64,000 nucleotides of DNA from Girardinichthys multiradiatus. Taxonomy: Eukaryota; Chordata; Actinopteri; Cyprinodontiformes; Goodeidae. Numbering within the stretch: the first letter of the stretch is position 1; every line of letters begins with the position of its first letter. Shown here piece after piece: positions 34,380 through 46,240 of this stretch. A model generated the notes under the pieces. That model saw nothing but the letters and a program-made list of their open reading frames with translations, searched no databases and was not told where the DNA came from. The position numbers were made by a program, and so were the translations under genes. The stretch covers positions 18,622,820 through 18,686,819 of the forward strand of contig NC_061798.1 in NCBI RefSeq assembly GCF_021462225.1, read 5' to 3'.

Positions 34380-35258
34380 AAACTAGGAACAAGCTTAGAT
34401 CTGGGCTAGAGATTGTTACCACTGTAGGTTAACACTCAGCCGATGAAGTGCTGGTAGCTTCAGGCTTAAATACCCCCAGTCAGCAATCAGGAGATGGTTA
34501 ACACTTGTCCACTCGCACCAAGGAGCAACGGTGCCCTCTATGGACCAAGCAAAGTTAATGGCATGCAGGAAAAGCACAAACACAATACTCCCAGACCCCG
34601 ACATGCTGCTATTCTACGATCACTTTTACCAGTTAGCAACTTCTAAGTATCAGGCAGCTCCTGAGCAGTTTTTCTCTAGTTTTCATCGATCTCTGTGGGA
34701 TTTAGAGAAGATGCTGCTTACTCCGCTCCCATCAATCCAACTGGCGAATGTTCGTTTCCTGGGAAACTGAACAGACGAGCTGCTTATTCTCAGAACAAGG
34801 AACTTGCTCTTCCGTGGGTCTGCTGCCCTCTGCTTCATCGAAAGCTGGTGTGGCAAACACTTCCCAGACAGCGCACTTCAAATGCGAAGCTTCCAGCTGT
34901 TTCAAGTTGACTGCAGCAAGAGGTCTCGGGGAAAAGAAGTAAAGGTGAAATATGCTTTTACAAAAACACAGGATGGTGAACTGATGTCACAGTGTTTCAG
35001 AAGACGTTAGAACTCACCTGGAGTAATTTTCTATAAACTGTAAATCCCTTTCTTCACAGAGGTAGCTCCCCTCATTTGCTCTGGCTGGCGTTTACATCCC
35101 ACCACAGGCTGCTGATTTGTAAGTAACAGTAACAGTTCTCCTTATAACTGTTTCAATAGCTTTCAAGGTAATTCCCATGAGACCAAGAGGAGGGAGATGA
35201 AGTGAAACCTGTTGTCCTAGACTACTGACAACGGCAAATAAACCTTACACAGCGTGAC
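34380..35258. other. No gene recognised
   Basis: Moderately GC-rich stretch with several short open frames on the plus strand but no known motif and no consistent exon structure. It may be part of another old repeat. Confidence 0.4.
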
Positions 35259-35261
35259 ATA

Positions 35262-36520
35262 CAGGGGTTGGACAATGAAACTGAAACACCTGGTTTTAGA
35301 CCACAATAATTTATTAGTATGGTGTACTAATTGCGGCCAATACAGCGTCAATTCGTTTTGGGAATGACATATACAAGTCCTGCACAGTGGTCAGAGGGAT
35401 TTTAAGCCATTCTTCTTGCAGGATAGTGGCCAGGTCACTACGTGATACTGGTGGAGGAAAACGTTTCCTGACTCGCTCCTCCAAAACACCCCATAGTGAC
35501 TCAATAATATTTAGATCTGGTGACTGTGCAGACCATGGGAGATGTTCAACTTCACTTTCATGTTCATTAAACCAATCTTTCACCAGTCTTGCTGTGTGTA
35601 TTGGTGCATTGTCATCCTGATACACGGCACTGTCTTCAGGATACAATGTTTGAACCATTGGATGCACATGGTCCTCAAGAATGGTTCGGTAGTCCTTGGC
35701 AGTGCCCATCTAGCACAAGTATTGGGCCAAGGGAATGCCATAATATGGCAGCCCAAACCAACACTGATCCAACCCTATGCTTCACTCTGGGCATGCAACA
35801 GTCTGGGTGGTACGCTTCTTTGGGGCTTCTCCACAACGTAACTCTCCCGGATGTGGGGAAAACAGTAAAGGTGGACTCATCAGAGAACAATACATGTTTC
35901 ACATTGTCCACAGGCCAAGATTTGCACTCCTTGCACCATTGAAACCGACGTTTGGCATTGGCATGAGTGACCAAATGTTTGGCTATAGCAGCCCAGCCGT
36001 GTATATTGACCCTGTGGAGCTCCCGACGGAGAGTTCTGGTGGAAACAGGAGAGTTGAGGTGCACATTTAATTCTGCAGTGATTTGGGCAGCCGTGGTTTT
36101 ATGTTTTTTGGATACAATCTGGGTTAGCACCCGAACATCCCTTTCAGACAGCTTCCTCTTGCGTCCACAGTTAATCCTGTTGGATGTGGTTCGTCCTTCT
36201 TGGTGGTATGCTGACATTACCCTGGATACCGTGGCTCTTGATACATCACAAAGACTTGCTGTCTTGGTCACAGATGCGCCAGCAAGACGTGCACCAACAA
36301 TTTGTCCTCTTTTGAACTCTGGTATGTCACCCATAATGTTGTGTGCATTTCAATATTTTGAGCAAAACTGTGCTCTTACCCTGCTAATTGAACCTTCACA
36401 CTCTGCTCTTACTGGTGCAATGTGCAATCAATGAAGACTGGCTACCAGGCTGGTCCAATTTAGCCATGAAACCTCCCACACTAAATTGACAGGGTTTTCA
36501 GTTTCATTGTCCAACCCCTG
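35262..36520 (-). mobile_element. Tc1-like element with DD36E spacing, one frameshift
   Basis: 1259 bp bounded by TA on both sides (35260-35261, 36521-36522) and by terminal inverted repeats that start caggggttggacaatgaaac. The minus strand encodes a transposase in two overlapping frames (35675-36334 and 35314-35709). Element structure is complete apart from that break. It is distinct from the long-TIR elements at 48.1 and 59.5 kb. Confidence 0.9.
35314..36334 (-). pseudogene. Tc1-like (DD36E) transposase, single frameshift
   Basis: The first part (219 residues) has two helix-turn-helix motifs (KTASLCDVSRATVSRVMSAY and the region around KTTAAQITAELN) and the first catalytic Asp in LFSDEST. 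The second part (131 residues) starts near TAKDYRTILEDHVHP and has QDDNAPIHTA and SPDLNIIESLW. Thirty-six residues separate the second Asp from the Glu, so it belongs to the DD36E group rather than DD34E. One frameshift near 35705 splits the protein; otherwise the reading is open, so the inactivation looks recent. Confidence 0.85.
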
Positions 36521-36539
36521 TATATCTATGTTATGCTGA

Positions 36540-39500
36540 CCTTGATTGGTGGCACGAAGCTGAGTGTTCTTGTGTTTGGCTCTATAATGCCTCAGCATTG
36601 ATGACGTATTATTATTATTATTCGTCAGCAGCTGCCCCTCCCAGTAATTTAAGAGATTAAGAACACATTGTATGGCCCTTGTTGAAAAAATGTCTGGTGT
36701 GATGACGGGAGGTTTTTTACAATTATTTTTCGACCACTTTTTGTCTTTGTAAGATGAGTTTAAGCCAACTTTTGTTTACATCAAAGTTGTAGGAATTTGT
36801 TGGTTATTATTTTGCGTATAATTTTGCAAGAAATAAAAAGATATTTTTCAAACAATAAAGTCGGAAGTACGTTCAAGAAGCGGGACCACCTGTTGCCACC
36901 GACAGCCTTTTTTTTTTTTTACTATTTTGGCTTGGAAACAGAAAGGCCGTGACATTTAAGTCAAAACATTATTTTGGATCCCCTCGGAAAGGAAAAAGCT
37001 TGGAAGATTGAATTATTGGACTTGGATGGTTGGATTTACATGGAATGGACTTGGAAAAGACACACAAAGTTCGTGAGTAAATGCAACACTTTGTTAGAAT
37101 GAGCAGCTGCAATGTGTAACATTGGTACTGGACAATTATCTGTTGGATCTAGTGAAACAAATTTTGTGTTAAAATGGAGGAACAGGATGAAGGAATCCAA
37201 AAGGAAAGAGAACTCTTTAATTTGATTTAAAAGCGCAGAGCCAAACTCGGCGTTTTGACAAGAAAAAGAAATGACATCCATGTCCTAATTGATGCTGGAG
37301 AATCAAAACTCTCCATAGATGAGCATATGAAAATGTTTAATAATTATTTGGGAGAGTTTATGGACAATCTTCAATTCAAAGACTGCTGAGCAATGAAGAA
37401 AAGGAAATAGATCATGGTGATTGGTATGAGCCAAAACTGATCAGCTTTAAAGAATTCGTGGATGAAATTGAAACTTGGATTAATGCTGACCCTGATGTGC
37501 AAACGGGTGGATTAAATTCAGCGTCTGACGTAGCAAATGTGGTATCTTATGATCATGACATTGGGCCAGATGACAGTGTCTTACAGACAGAGCATCAAAC
37601 AATTAACGTTTCTGAAAGACTATCTGGGACCGCAGCTAAACCTCTTTGCAAGACTGCTAGTGAAGCGCCCAGTAAAGCTTCTAGTGCACGGAGTAAAAGC
37701 TCCCGCGCAGCTTCAGTGGCGCTGATAGAAGCGGAGGTGGAAAGAGCCGCTCTGAACATGGAAGTGGACGCGCTGCAAGAAAAACATGCGCTCGAACTGG
37801 AAGAGGTCCAATTAAAAGCACGGAAAGAAGCATTGGCTTTAAGAACTAAGTTGATGAAAGCTGATGCAAAAATGCAAATTTACACCTTTGCACAAGATCA
37901 GCAAAGTCATTATTCCAAGGATACAGCATGTTCCGGAACATCCACTGCATTCATACCTGCTGCTACAGTTCAAAAGACTCAAGGAACCCAAAACCGTTTT
38001 CAGTTCCTTCACCTGTGTCAATGCCCCTAGATACACCTACTAATGTAACATCAAAAGTTAAACTAGAAGGAGAAAGCCCAAGGCAAATTCCTTCTCAAGC
38101 TGATGTCCATAGCCATAGTAGCGCTTTAACAGAGATCATGAAAAGGCAGAATGAAATTACAGAGATGCTTATAAAGCAACAGAGGCAGTCACTCCTTCCA
38201 TCTATAGAGATACCTGTTTTTAGTGGTGACCCTTTGCATTTTAGATCCTTTCTTAAGGCATTTGAGCAAGGAATAGAAACTAAAACAGACAACATGCAGG
38301 ACAGGCTTTATTATTTAGAGCAGTTCACCACAGGACAGCCCAGAATCTTAGTTAGACGTTGTATGCACGAGTCACCAAACTGCTTATGTGGAAGCAAAAA
38401 GGCAGCTTGAGTGGAACTTTGGTAACAGAGCCAAAATAACCTCTGCTTTTATAGATAAAGCTCTGAATTGGTCAGTTTTAAAGTCCGATGATGCTGCAGC
38501 TTTACGAGCATACACATTCTTTTTAAGAAGCTGCTTTAACACAATGGATGAAGCTGGGTTTATTGACGAGCTGGAAAACTCAACCAATATGAGGATTCTT
38601 GTTTCAAAGTTACCATTTAGACTTCGTGATAAATGGCGAATAGTTGTTGTTAACAAGGCAGAGAAGTGCAATCGTAGAGCTAAGTTCAAAGATCTTCTTG
38701 ATTTTCTTGAAAAGCAAATAAGAGCAGCACTAGACCCTGTTTTTGGGGAAAGTCAAACCCAAAAGAAAAGATGGGTTTAAAACCATCAAAAGTACCCTTT
38801 AAACCCAAAAGCAGCAATTTCGCTACTTCTGTTGCTGTAGTTTCTAAACAGAACAATGACAAGCAGAGATTGGATCAAGTTCAGTTAAGATAAAAAGGTG
38901 GTTCAAACTCAGTGTTTGTTTTGTGACAGAAATCATCCTATGGAAAAATGTGACTCATTCCGGCAGAAAACCAACAAAGAAAAGGTGATATTCCTTAAAA
39001 GTAAAGGTTTTGGTTGCTTGCAGAAGGGACATATGAGTAAGATTTGTCCACAACGTTTGACATGCCTCATCTGTAACAAAAATCACCCTACAGTTCTGCA
39101 CATTGAACATCAGTGGCAAGGAACTAAGGCTGAATGTAAAGTATCATCAGTATCAAATGCTCTTGTTTCTTTGAACGTAGATAGCCATACTGGGGCCGGG
39201 GTTAATGAATGTGCTTTGTCAGTTGTTCCAGTAAAAGTGAAGTTGGAAAAGGGAACAAAAGTTGTGGAGACATATGCCTTTTTAGATCCGGGCAGCTCAG
39301 CAACATTTTGCACTGAGGCTTTGATGATGCAGTTAAATGCATCTGGAAAGAAAGTGGAAATCATGTTAAAGACTATGGGTCAGGAAAAGCCTGTAAGGAG
39401 CTACAAACGCTCAGGTCTAGAAGTAGCTGCTTTAAAACAGAATGAATACCTGACAGAAGTTACCTGACGTGTATACTCAAAAGTCCATACCTGTTACTAA

Positions 39501-42235
39501 AGAAAATATCCCTAAAGAAGAAGACTTAAGAAAATGGTCTTACTTAAAAGATGTTGAGTTGACATCAATAGATGCTGGCATTGGGCTGCTTATTGGTGTA
39601 AATTCTCCCAAAGCGTTGGAACCTTGGAAAATAGTTAACAGTGAAGGTACTGGGCCTTATGCTGTTCTAACACGTCTTGGTTGGGTTGTTAATGGTCCAC
39701 TCAATCATGTTAGTGAAGAAAATGGAAATGATGCTAGTTCTATCCAAGTAAATCGTATTTCTATAAGCAGTTTGGAAGAAATGTTGGTGAATCAGTATAA
39801 CCAAGATTTTGTTGAGCAACAGTATAGTGAGCATGCTGAAATGTCTGTAGAAGATAAGCAGTTCATGGACATCATGTCAAGGTCAGCTGTGCTCAAAGAT
39901 GGTCACTATTACCTGAAATGACCTTTTCGTAATCCTGAAGTAAAAATGCCCAACAACAAACAGATGGCTCAGCAGAGGGCACAATATCTGTTGAAACAGT
40001 TTCAGAAGGATCAGCTATTCTTTGAAGAGTACAAAAAATACATGCATAATGTTGGTGTGGAAGGGCATTCAGAAATCATACCACAGGATCAGGTAGACCA
40101 TGAGGAAGGAAAGGTGTGGTATGTACCTCATCATGGGGTCTATCACCCCCACAAAAAAATACTGCATGTTGTTTATGATTGTGCTGCTACATTTGCAGGA
40201 ACTTCACTGAACAAAGAGCTCTTGCAGGGACCAGATTTGACTAGCACCTTATTAGGTGTTCTTATTCGCTTTTGGCAGGTCCAATAGCCCTTATGACAGA
40301 TATTAAAGGGATGTTTCACCAGGTGAGAGTAACGGAGGAACATGTAAATTATTTACGTTTTCTCTGGTGGCCCGATGGTGACATCACAAAAGAGCTTGTT
40401 GAGCATAGAATGTTGGTCCACATTTTTGGTGCAGTATCTTCCCCCAGTTGTGCCACCTATGCATTATTAAAGACCGTGGATGACAACCAACATCTGTACG
40501 CAGAAGAGGTTATAAACACAATCAGGCACAGTTTCTATGTAGATGACTGTCTTAAGTCCGTCCAGTCTGTTGAGCAGGCCATTTCTCTTCATCAGCAGCT
40601 TACAGAGGTGTGTGCCAAAGGAGGTTTGTGGCTCAACAAATGGATATGTAGTGAGCGCTCTGTCCTATTTCAGATTCCTGAGGAAAATAGAGCCACAGGT
40701 GTAAAAACGCTGGACCTTAGTTGGGACCAGCTTACCACTGAAAGAGCGCTAGGAGTGCAATGGGATGTTGAACAGGATGTTTTCACCTTTAGCATTGTAA
40801 ACAACCACAAACCACTAACAAGATGTGGTATCCTGTCTAATGTCAGCTCCATTTATGACCCTTTAGGTTTCTTAGCTCCAGTTATTCTCCCTGCAAAACA
40901 AATTCTTCAAAAGCTATGGAAACTAAGATTTGGCTGGGATGAAACAATTCCAGTAGAAATGGTGCAAGCTTGAAATAGATGGGTTGAAGATTTAGTTCTT
41001 CTGGACACCTTTAGTGTTAGGAGATGCATCACACCCAAAGGATTTGGGGAGATAAGAGGTGCACAGCTGGATCACCTTTGTGATGCCAGTGAGGCTGGGT
41101 TTGGTGCTGTGTCATACCTCAGGTATGACACAAAGAAGTGTCATACAAAGAAGAACAGCAAAGAAGAAGTGTGTGTTGCCTTTGTTATTGGTAAAACAAG
41201 AGTAGCTCCATTAAAACAGGTCACCATACCACGACTTGAACTTGTTGCTATCAGTTCAGCTTAGACTCAATCTGAGCGAATCAGTTTTCTGGTGTGACAG
41301 CACAACTGTACTGCAGTATATCGCGAACACAACCACACGGTTTAAAATCTATGTAGCTAATAGAGTTTCCATCATTCTTGAACTTTCAAAAGACAGTCAG
41401 TGGAGATACATTAGCTCAAAGTTGAATCCAGCTGATGCAGCCTCTCGAGGTATGAAGGTTGGCCCTTTCCTAAAATGTTCCACCTGGATCAGTGGTCCAG
41501 AATTTCTCACCAAGCCTGAGGTCCAATGGCCAGCAGTGTTGAAAGAAATACCTGTTCATTTGGAAGCTGATCCAGAAGTTAAAGAGCAGGTTCTGGCTTG
41601 TGCAACTGTGTTGAAAGAAGTGTGTCCCACTACAAAGCTGCTAATGTACTTTTCCGGTTGGACAAAGCTAAAAAATGTGTAGCATGGATCCTGAAACTAA
41701 AAGAAAAACTGCAAACGAAGAAAAAGCAGAAGTTCCTGGATACACACTGTGGAAGTCAAATATGTGCTAAACAGGAAAATAAATGGAGTGCTCAGCTCAC
41801 AACTGAGGATCTATCTATGGCTGAGAAAGCTATCGTGACGTTTACGCAGAGAAAACATTATAGCGATGAAATGGCTGCCTTGAGCTCAGGTACTGTGAAA
41901 AAATCTAGTAATCTGTACAAGCTTGATCCAGTTGTTATTGATGGTGTGTTGAGAGTGGGTGGCAGACTGAGCAAAGCAGCATTACCTGAGGAAACAAAAC
42001 ATCCTGCAATTTTGCCAAACGAAAGTCATGTTTCAAAGCTCATTCTTCAGCATATACATGAAAAGGTTGGACACAGAGGAAGAAATCACATACTTTCAAC
42101 CCTTCGCCGTCAGTACTGGATCCCTCATGCTATTGCAGCAGCTAGAAGGATCATCAAAGACAGCATGGTGTGTCAAAGACAACGACAAAATTTTAGTCAC
42201 GTTCAACATGAGATGATTGTTTCCACACCATGCCA
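36540..42235 (+). mobile_element. BEL/Pao LTR retrotransposon, degenerate, 3' truncated
   Basis: Domains in order on the plus strand: Gag-like coiled segment (37.5-38.0 kb), a Gag block with PVFSGDPLHFRSFLKAFEQ (38.2 kb), Cys/His knuckles starting CLFCDRNHPMEKC (38.91-39.10 kb), aspartic protease with FLDPGSSATFC (39.28 kb), reverse transcriptase with MTDIKGMFHQVRV and YVDD (40536-40547), RNase H with FWCDSTTVLQYI (41.29 kb), and the integrase zinc-binding part (42.05-42.18 kb). Stops and frameshifts cut it into at least nine open stretches. The integrase catalytic core and 3' LTR are missing; a LINE fragment begins there. The 5' LTR is probably about 36540-36905 (AATAAA near 36855), but its borders are not certain. 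Confidence 0.85.
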
Positions 42236-42244
42236 CAAAGCGGT

Positions 42245-42640
42245 CCACCACCATCCTGTACTCAGCTTCTTGTCCATCTCTGATCCACCCCACGACTGCA
42301 GAATCATCCAAGTATTTCTGCAGATGACAGGAGTCTGTCTTGTACTGGAAGTCTGAGGTGTACAGAGTGAAAAGGAATGGTGAGAGTACAGTCCCCTGTG
42401 GTGCTCCTGTGCTGCTGACTACCTGGTTAGACTCACAACTCTTCAGTCTCACAAACTGTGGTCTGTTTGTCAGGTAGTCTTTAATCCAGGAGAAAAATCC
42501 CCCAAGCTGCACAGCATCTGACAACGGAGTGGACAGTAGTCCAAAAAAAATCAACTGTATCCACCACAAGAGGAATAGTTCCCAAAAAAAGAATAAATCA
42601 GAATCAAAAGTAACAGAGCTACTCCAACCTGCTGCCACCT
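42245..42640 (-). pseudogene. LINE reverse transcriptase fragment
   Basis: Minus-strand translation with LTNRPQFVRLKSC, SSTGAPQGTVLSPFLFTLY and a DD-box region altered to KYLDDSAVV, then WCGNNHLMLNVTK. This is the palm of a common fish non-LTR reverse transcriptase. It abuts the truncated BEL/Pao integrase, so its insertion or a later deletion removed the 3' end of that element. Confidence 0.8.
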
Positions 42641-42739
42641 TGAGCAGCGCAATTCTAGAATGTCACTGTGGTCACCTCCCATTCTACTTTTCAAAACTCT
42701 AGGAAAGCCTTGTAAACCTGCAGTGTAAGAGCAAAGTGC

Positions 42740-43090
42740 TTTCTTGGAAACATACAGAACAATCAGATCTCATATATAATGGAGCTTGATTGTTAAGGCC
42801 TTTATAAGTAAGAATGAGAATTAAAATTATAAAGCCTTTTTACTGAGATTTTGGGCTTCCAGGTAGAAGAGAATTACCATAGTCCAGCCTTGAAGTAGCA
42901 AATGCATGGAACACTGTTTTTCTGTATCACTCTGAAATAGGATGTTTCTAAATCTGGCAATGTTGCAGAGTTGAAGGAAGTACCAGAAACCCATTTAATA
43001 TGGGATATAAAGAACATGCCCGGATCAAATATAACACCAAGATTCTTTACATTATTTCTGGGGGCCAATTAAATGCTATCCTGAAAAAGG
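42740..43090 (-). pseudogene. LINE ORF2 fragment
   Basis: Minus-strand VKNLGVIFDPGMFFISHIK matches the 'LGVIFDxxLxFxxHI' block C-terminal to the reverse transcriptase palm in L2/Rex1-like LINEs. It is short and broken. Confidence 0.55.
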
Positions 43091-43099
43091 AACTGACCA

Positions 43100-43830
43100 A
43101 GGAGTTTGTTTTTCAGATTGTTATATTGTGTGGGACCAGGAGACTCTACTGCAGGCACCCACCACAGAGACAGAGAGAAGCTTCAACAAATTTATCATGA
43201 GAAAGTGACTGTTTCAGGATTTGCTGCAGTCAGGTCACAGCGGGTCGGGACATTGGCGGGGGATGAGGATGTTCTGGGAAAGTTGAGTAAGTCACAGACA
43301 CTGAGATGCGAGGAGTTCCTTCCAGGAGGTGAGTGGTGTTGGAGGGTGGAGAGGCAGAGCATTGACCATACGCTGTTGTTCCCCCATTCTGAGTTCTTTC
43401 CTTGTGCTTGCTGGTCCAGGGAAATGAGACAAGGCTTTCAGCAGTGATAAATACACTAAAGTATTCCTCCACCGGACAAAGGACGGATCGAAGACGGAGA
43501 GACGGAGAAACCAGGACAGGGTCTTCAGAGCAGGTGCCTTAAGGGAAAGGATCATAGCCAAGGTAAAAATCTGAATGATTATGATCAAACAAGCAAAACT
43601 CTGAGCTGGTCTTGTTGGTCTGATTACCACTCTAAGTGAGCAAACAATCTGGCACCTCCTCCTGGTTTCCATTAGCTTAAGAGCTCTCCCTGATTGCTCC
43701 TTAAAGGGCAACAGCTGTGAGGTTGGTGCTGCCTGTCACACCCTGTGGAAAGAGGTGAGAGAGAAACTCCATAAAACACACTACCAACCTGCGCCCAGCT
43801 CTGCGACCTGACACAGATGCTCGGGTTCAA
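43100..43830. other. No gene recognised
   Basis: Mixed sequence with short open frames on both strands and no recognised protein motif. It may be a non-coding part of a mobile element. Confidence 0.4.
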
Positions 43831-43839
43831 AGATGACAA

Positions 43840-45610
43840 CCTCTGTCTTGCCTAAATTTAATAGCAGATAACTAAAGGTTATAGGTTTTTATATCTTTGA
43901 GATTATCTATTTAAAGGCGACACCAGAGGTATCAGTGTGTTTAAATATTCATAGTTTTATTCAAATCAAACATTATTGTGTCCCATCAAAATAATCTATG
44001 TGTACTATTTTAATTACTGACTCTGTTCTTAAGGCCCACAACCTGTCTCCGTGGAAGCATCCCCTGAGTTATGTAATAACTTTTTGAAATGTTTTATAGA
44101 TAAGGTTGTTACCACAAGAGCCCCCATCTCAGCCCCTGTGTGTGACTCCTTTTGTTTGATCCCTAGTCCAACTGTGTTTCATAAATTTGAACCAGTAAGC
44201 AGTGACCTTGTTAAATGATGTAGTTAACCTTATCAAACAATTGGGTTTTCCTTCACTTTTACAATAGGTTTTCCGCAGCATGGGACAGGTGATCCTCTCC
44301 ATTGTTAACAGCAGTTTGTTGTCAGGTATTGTCCCTGTACGTTTCCAGTATGCTGTGGTGGAGCTTCTATCTTAGAAGCCTGGCCTGGACCAAACTGTGT
44401 TGGAATATTCTAGGCCCATCTCCAAGCTGCCTTTTATTTCTAAAAGGACTATTGTCTCTAGAAAAGCCCTTTTCAGATGACTATAATATCTTGGAGGTTT
44501 TTCAATCTGGTTTTAAAACACCACACCACAATGTCTGCTTTAGTATGAGTTTTTGATGACATCCTCATGGCAATTGATTCTGGTGAATATGTTGTTCTTG
44601 TTCTGCTTGACCTAACCACTTCTATTAACTCATTTACAGCTCCGGCTGGGTATTTTTTGGTGTTATTTGCCAGACATAATCATTTGTGTCAGAATAGCAG
44701 ATTATGAATCCTCCTCTGCTCCTCTATCTCATTGGGTTCCACAAGGCTTGATCTGGGTTCAATACTCAGAAAGCGTGGGATCTTTTTTCATTGTTACACT
44801 GACGACAGATATATATGCCACTCAAAAAAGAAGCCCTCTCTATCAAACCGCTTCTGTTGTGTCTGGAAGACATCAAAGCCTGGATGGCCTTAACCTTTCT
44901 CAATTTCAAAGATAAAAAACAGAAGTAACAATGATGTTTGGTCCCTGTTGATTTCAGTTCCTTGGCTTCATATTTAAAGCAGACAGTTTTCAGTTTGGGT
45001 TTTAAAATGCACAGTGAAATTTGATCGCCAGGTTGGAGCTGTTGTCAAGTCCAGTTTTGACCATCTAAAGCAGCTGGCAAAGGCAAAGCCCTTTCTCTCA
45101 AAACAAAACCTTGAAACAGCAATTCATGCTTTCCTTACATCCTGGCTTGACAACTGTCAGTTGTCTTCTCTGAAACTACTCCAGCAGGTTCAGAATGAAG
45201 CTGCTTGGCTGCTAACTGCAGTTGGTAAGATGGAGTACACTAACCCCACTCTGGCCCCAATTCCTGCCAGTGCATTTAAGAGTTCATTTTAAGACTATCT
45301 GATTTGTTTTTAAAGGTTTACATAGTATTGCCCTCTTATGTGAAATAATTTTCTTCTGTGTACTTGAGTGAATTTTAAATGTCTGGATTTGTTTTGTCCC
45401 TGTTCAAAACCAGTACTTTATGAGTGTCGTTTGACAATAAAACCTAGTACACATACGGATGTAATTACAAATCCTAAATTACAAATCTTTACAAATGAGT
45501 GTAGTTTTTCTTGCAAAATGTTGAAACTAGATTTCTTTCAACATGTTGATTTTGCCAATATCACTAAAACCTTTTTGTACCAGCCTTGGTGTTTTGTTGC
45601 TAAATAACAA
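43840..45610 (+). pseudogene. Decayed L2/Rex1-like LINE
   Basis: The plus strand holds scattered remains in the expected order: ISAPVCDSF (44.1 kb), 'SLLSGIVPVRF' (44.32 kb), a palm remnant with LSHWVPQGLIW (44.72 kb), and the C-terminal AVVKSSFDHLKQLAKAKPFL and LLQQVQNEAAWLLTAV (45014-45292). Stops and frameshifts are frequent throughout. No terminal repeats were found. Confidence 0.65.
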
Positions 45611-45619
45611 TAAACTTGA

Positions 45620-46095
45620 ATTAGTAAACATATGAAATGACATGGTGGTGTGAACATATTTCAGCTTGTCTAACAGGTGGTCTTCAGAGATCTGTAGTCT
45701 GACTTGTTATCAGGTGTGCAGTTTAGGCAAAATGAGAGGCCGCACTTGTGAGTGTTTCTTCGGATGTTGATTCATGTCATCAAATGAACTATCAGGGGGG
45801 GTCAGTCTGACTCCACGGAGATATGACATTTACCCATTTTCAGGAAAAGATCTTATTAGGAGTTGTTTAGCTTCTTGTGATATTCACTAATAAAAACCAT
45901 GACAGATGAATGAAAATGTAATGAGCAGCAGGTATACCAGGAGTTTATATACTCCTTCTGTTTACAGTCACAAAAGGGTACATTGGAAGTAAACTGCTCA
46001 CAAACATCTGTTTGAGATGTTGTCTAATTGGATTTCCAATGGGAATATATACAAAGGATTTAAGGAGAGAAAAGAGTCGTCATGTTTGCATTGCT
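45620..46095. other. No gene recognised
   Basis: Sequence downstream of gene D without recognisable content. Confidence 0.5.
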
Positions 46096-46240
46096 AAAGT
46101 TTATTAAGCAGCTACTACACATGAAAGCAACTTTGATCCATGTTTTAGGAAAAACAAAATAGATTGTAAATATTTGTCAGCATTGAAAAGGAAAGAAATG
46201 ACAGTGGCTTCTCAGCAACACATGACAAAATGGCTGATGT

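Noticed and set aside
34531..35010. Several overlapping plus-strand open frames
   Set aside because: Different frames overlap without a consistent codon pattern or motif; no evidence that any is coding.
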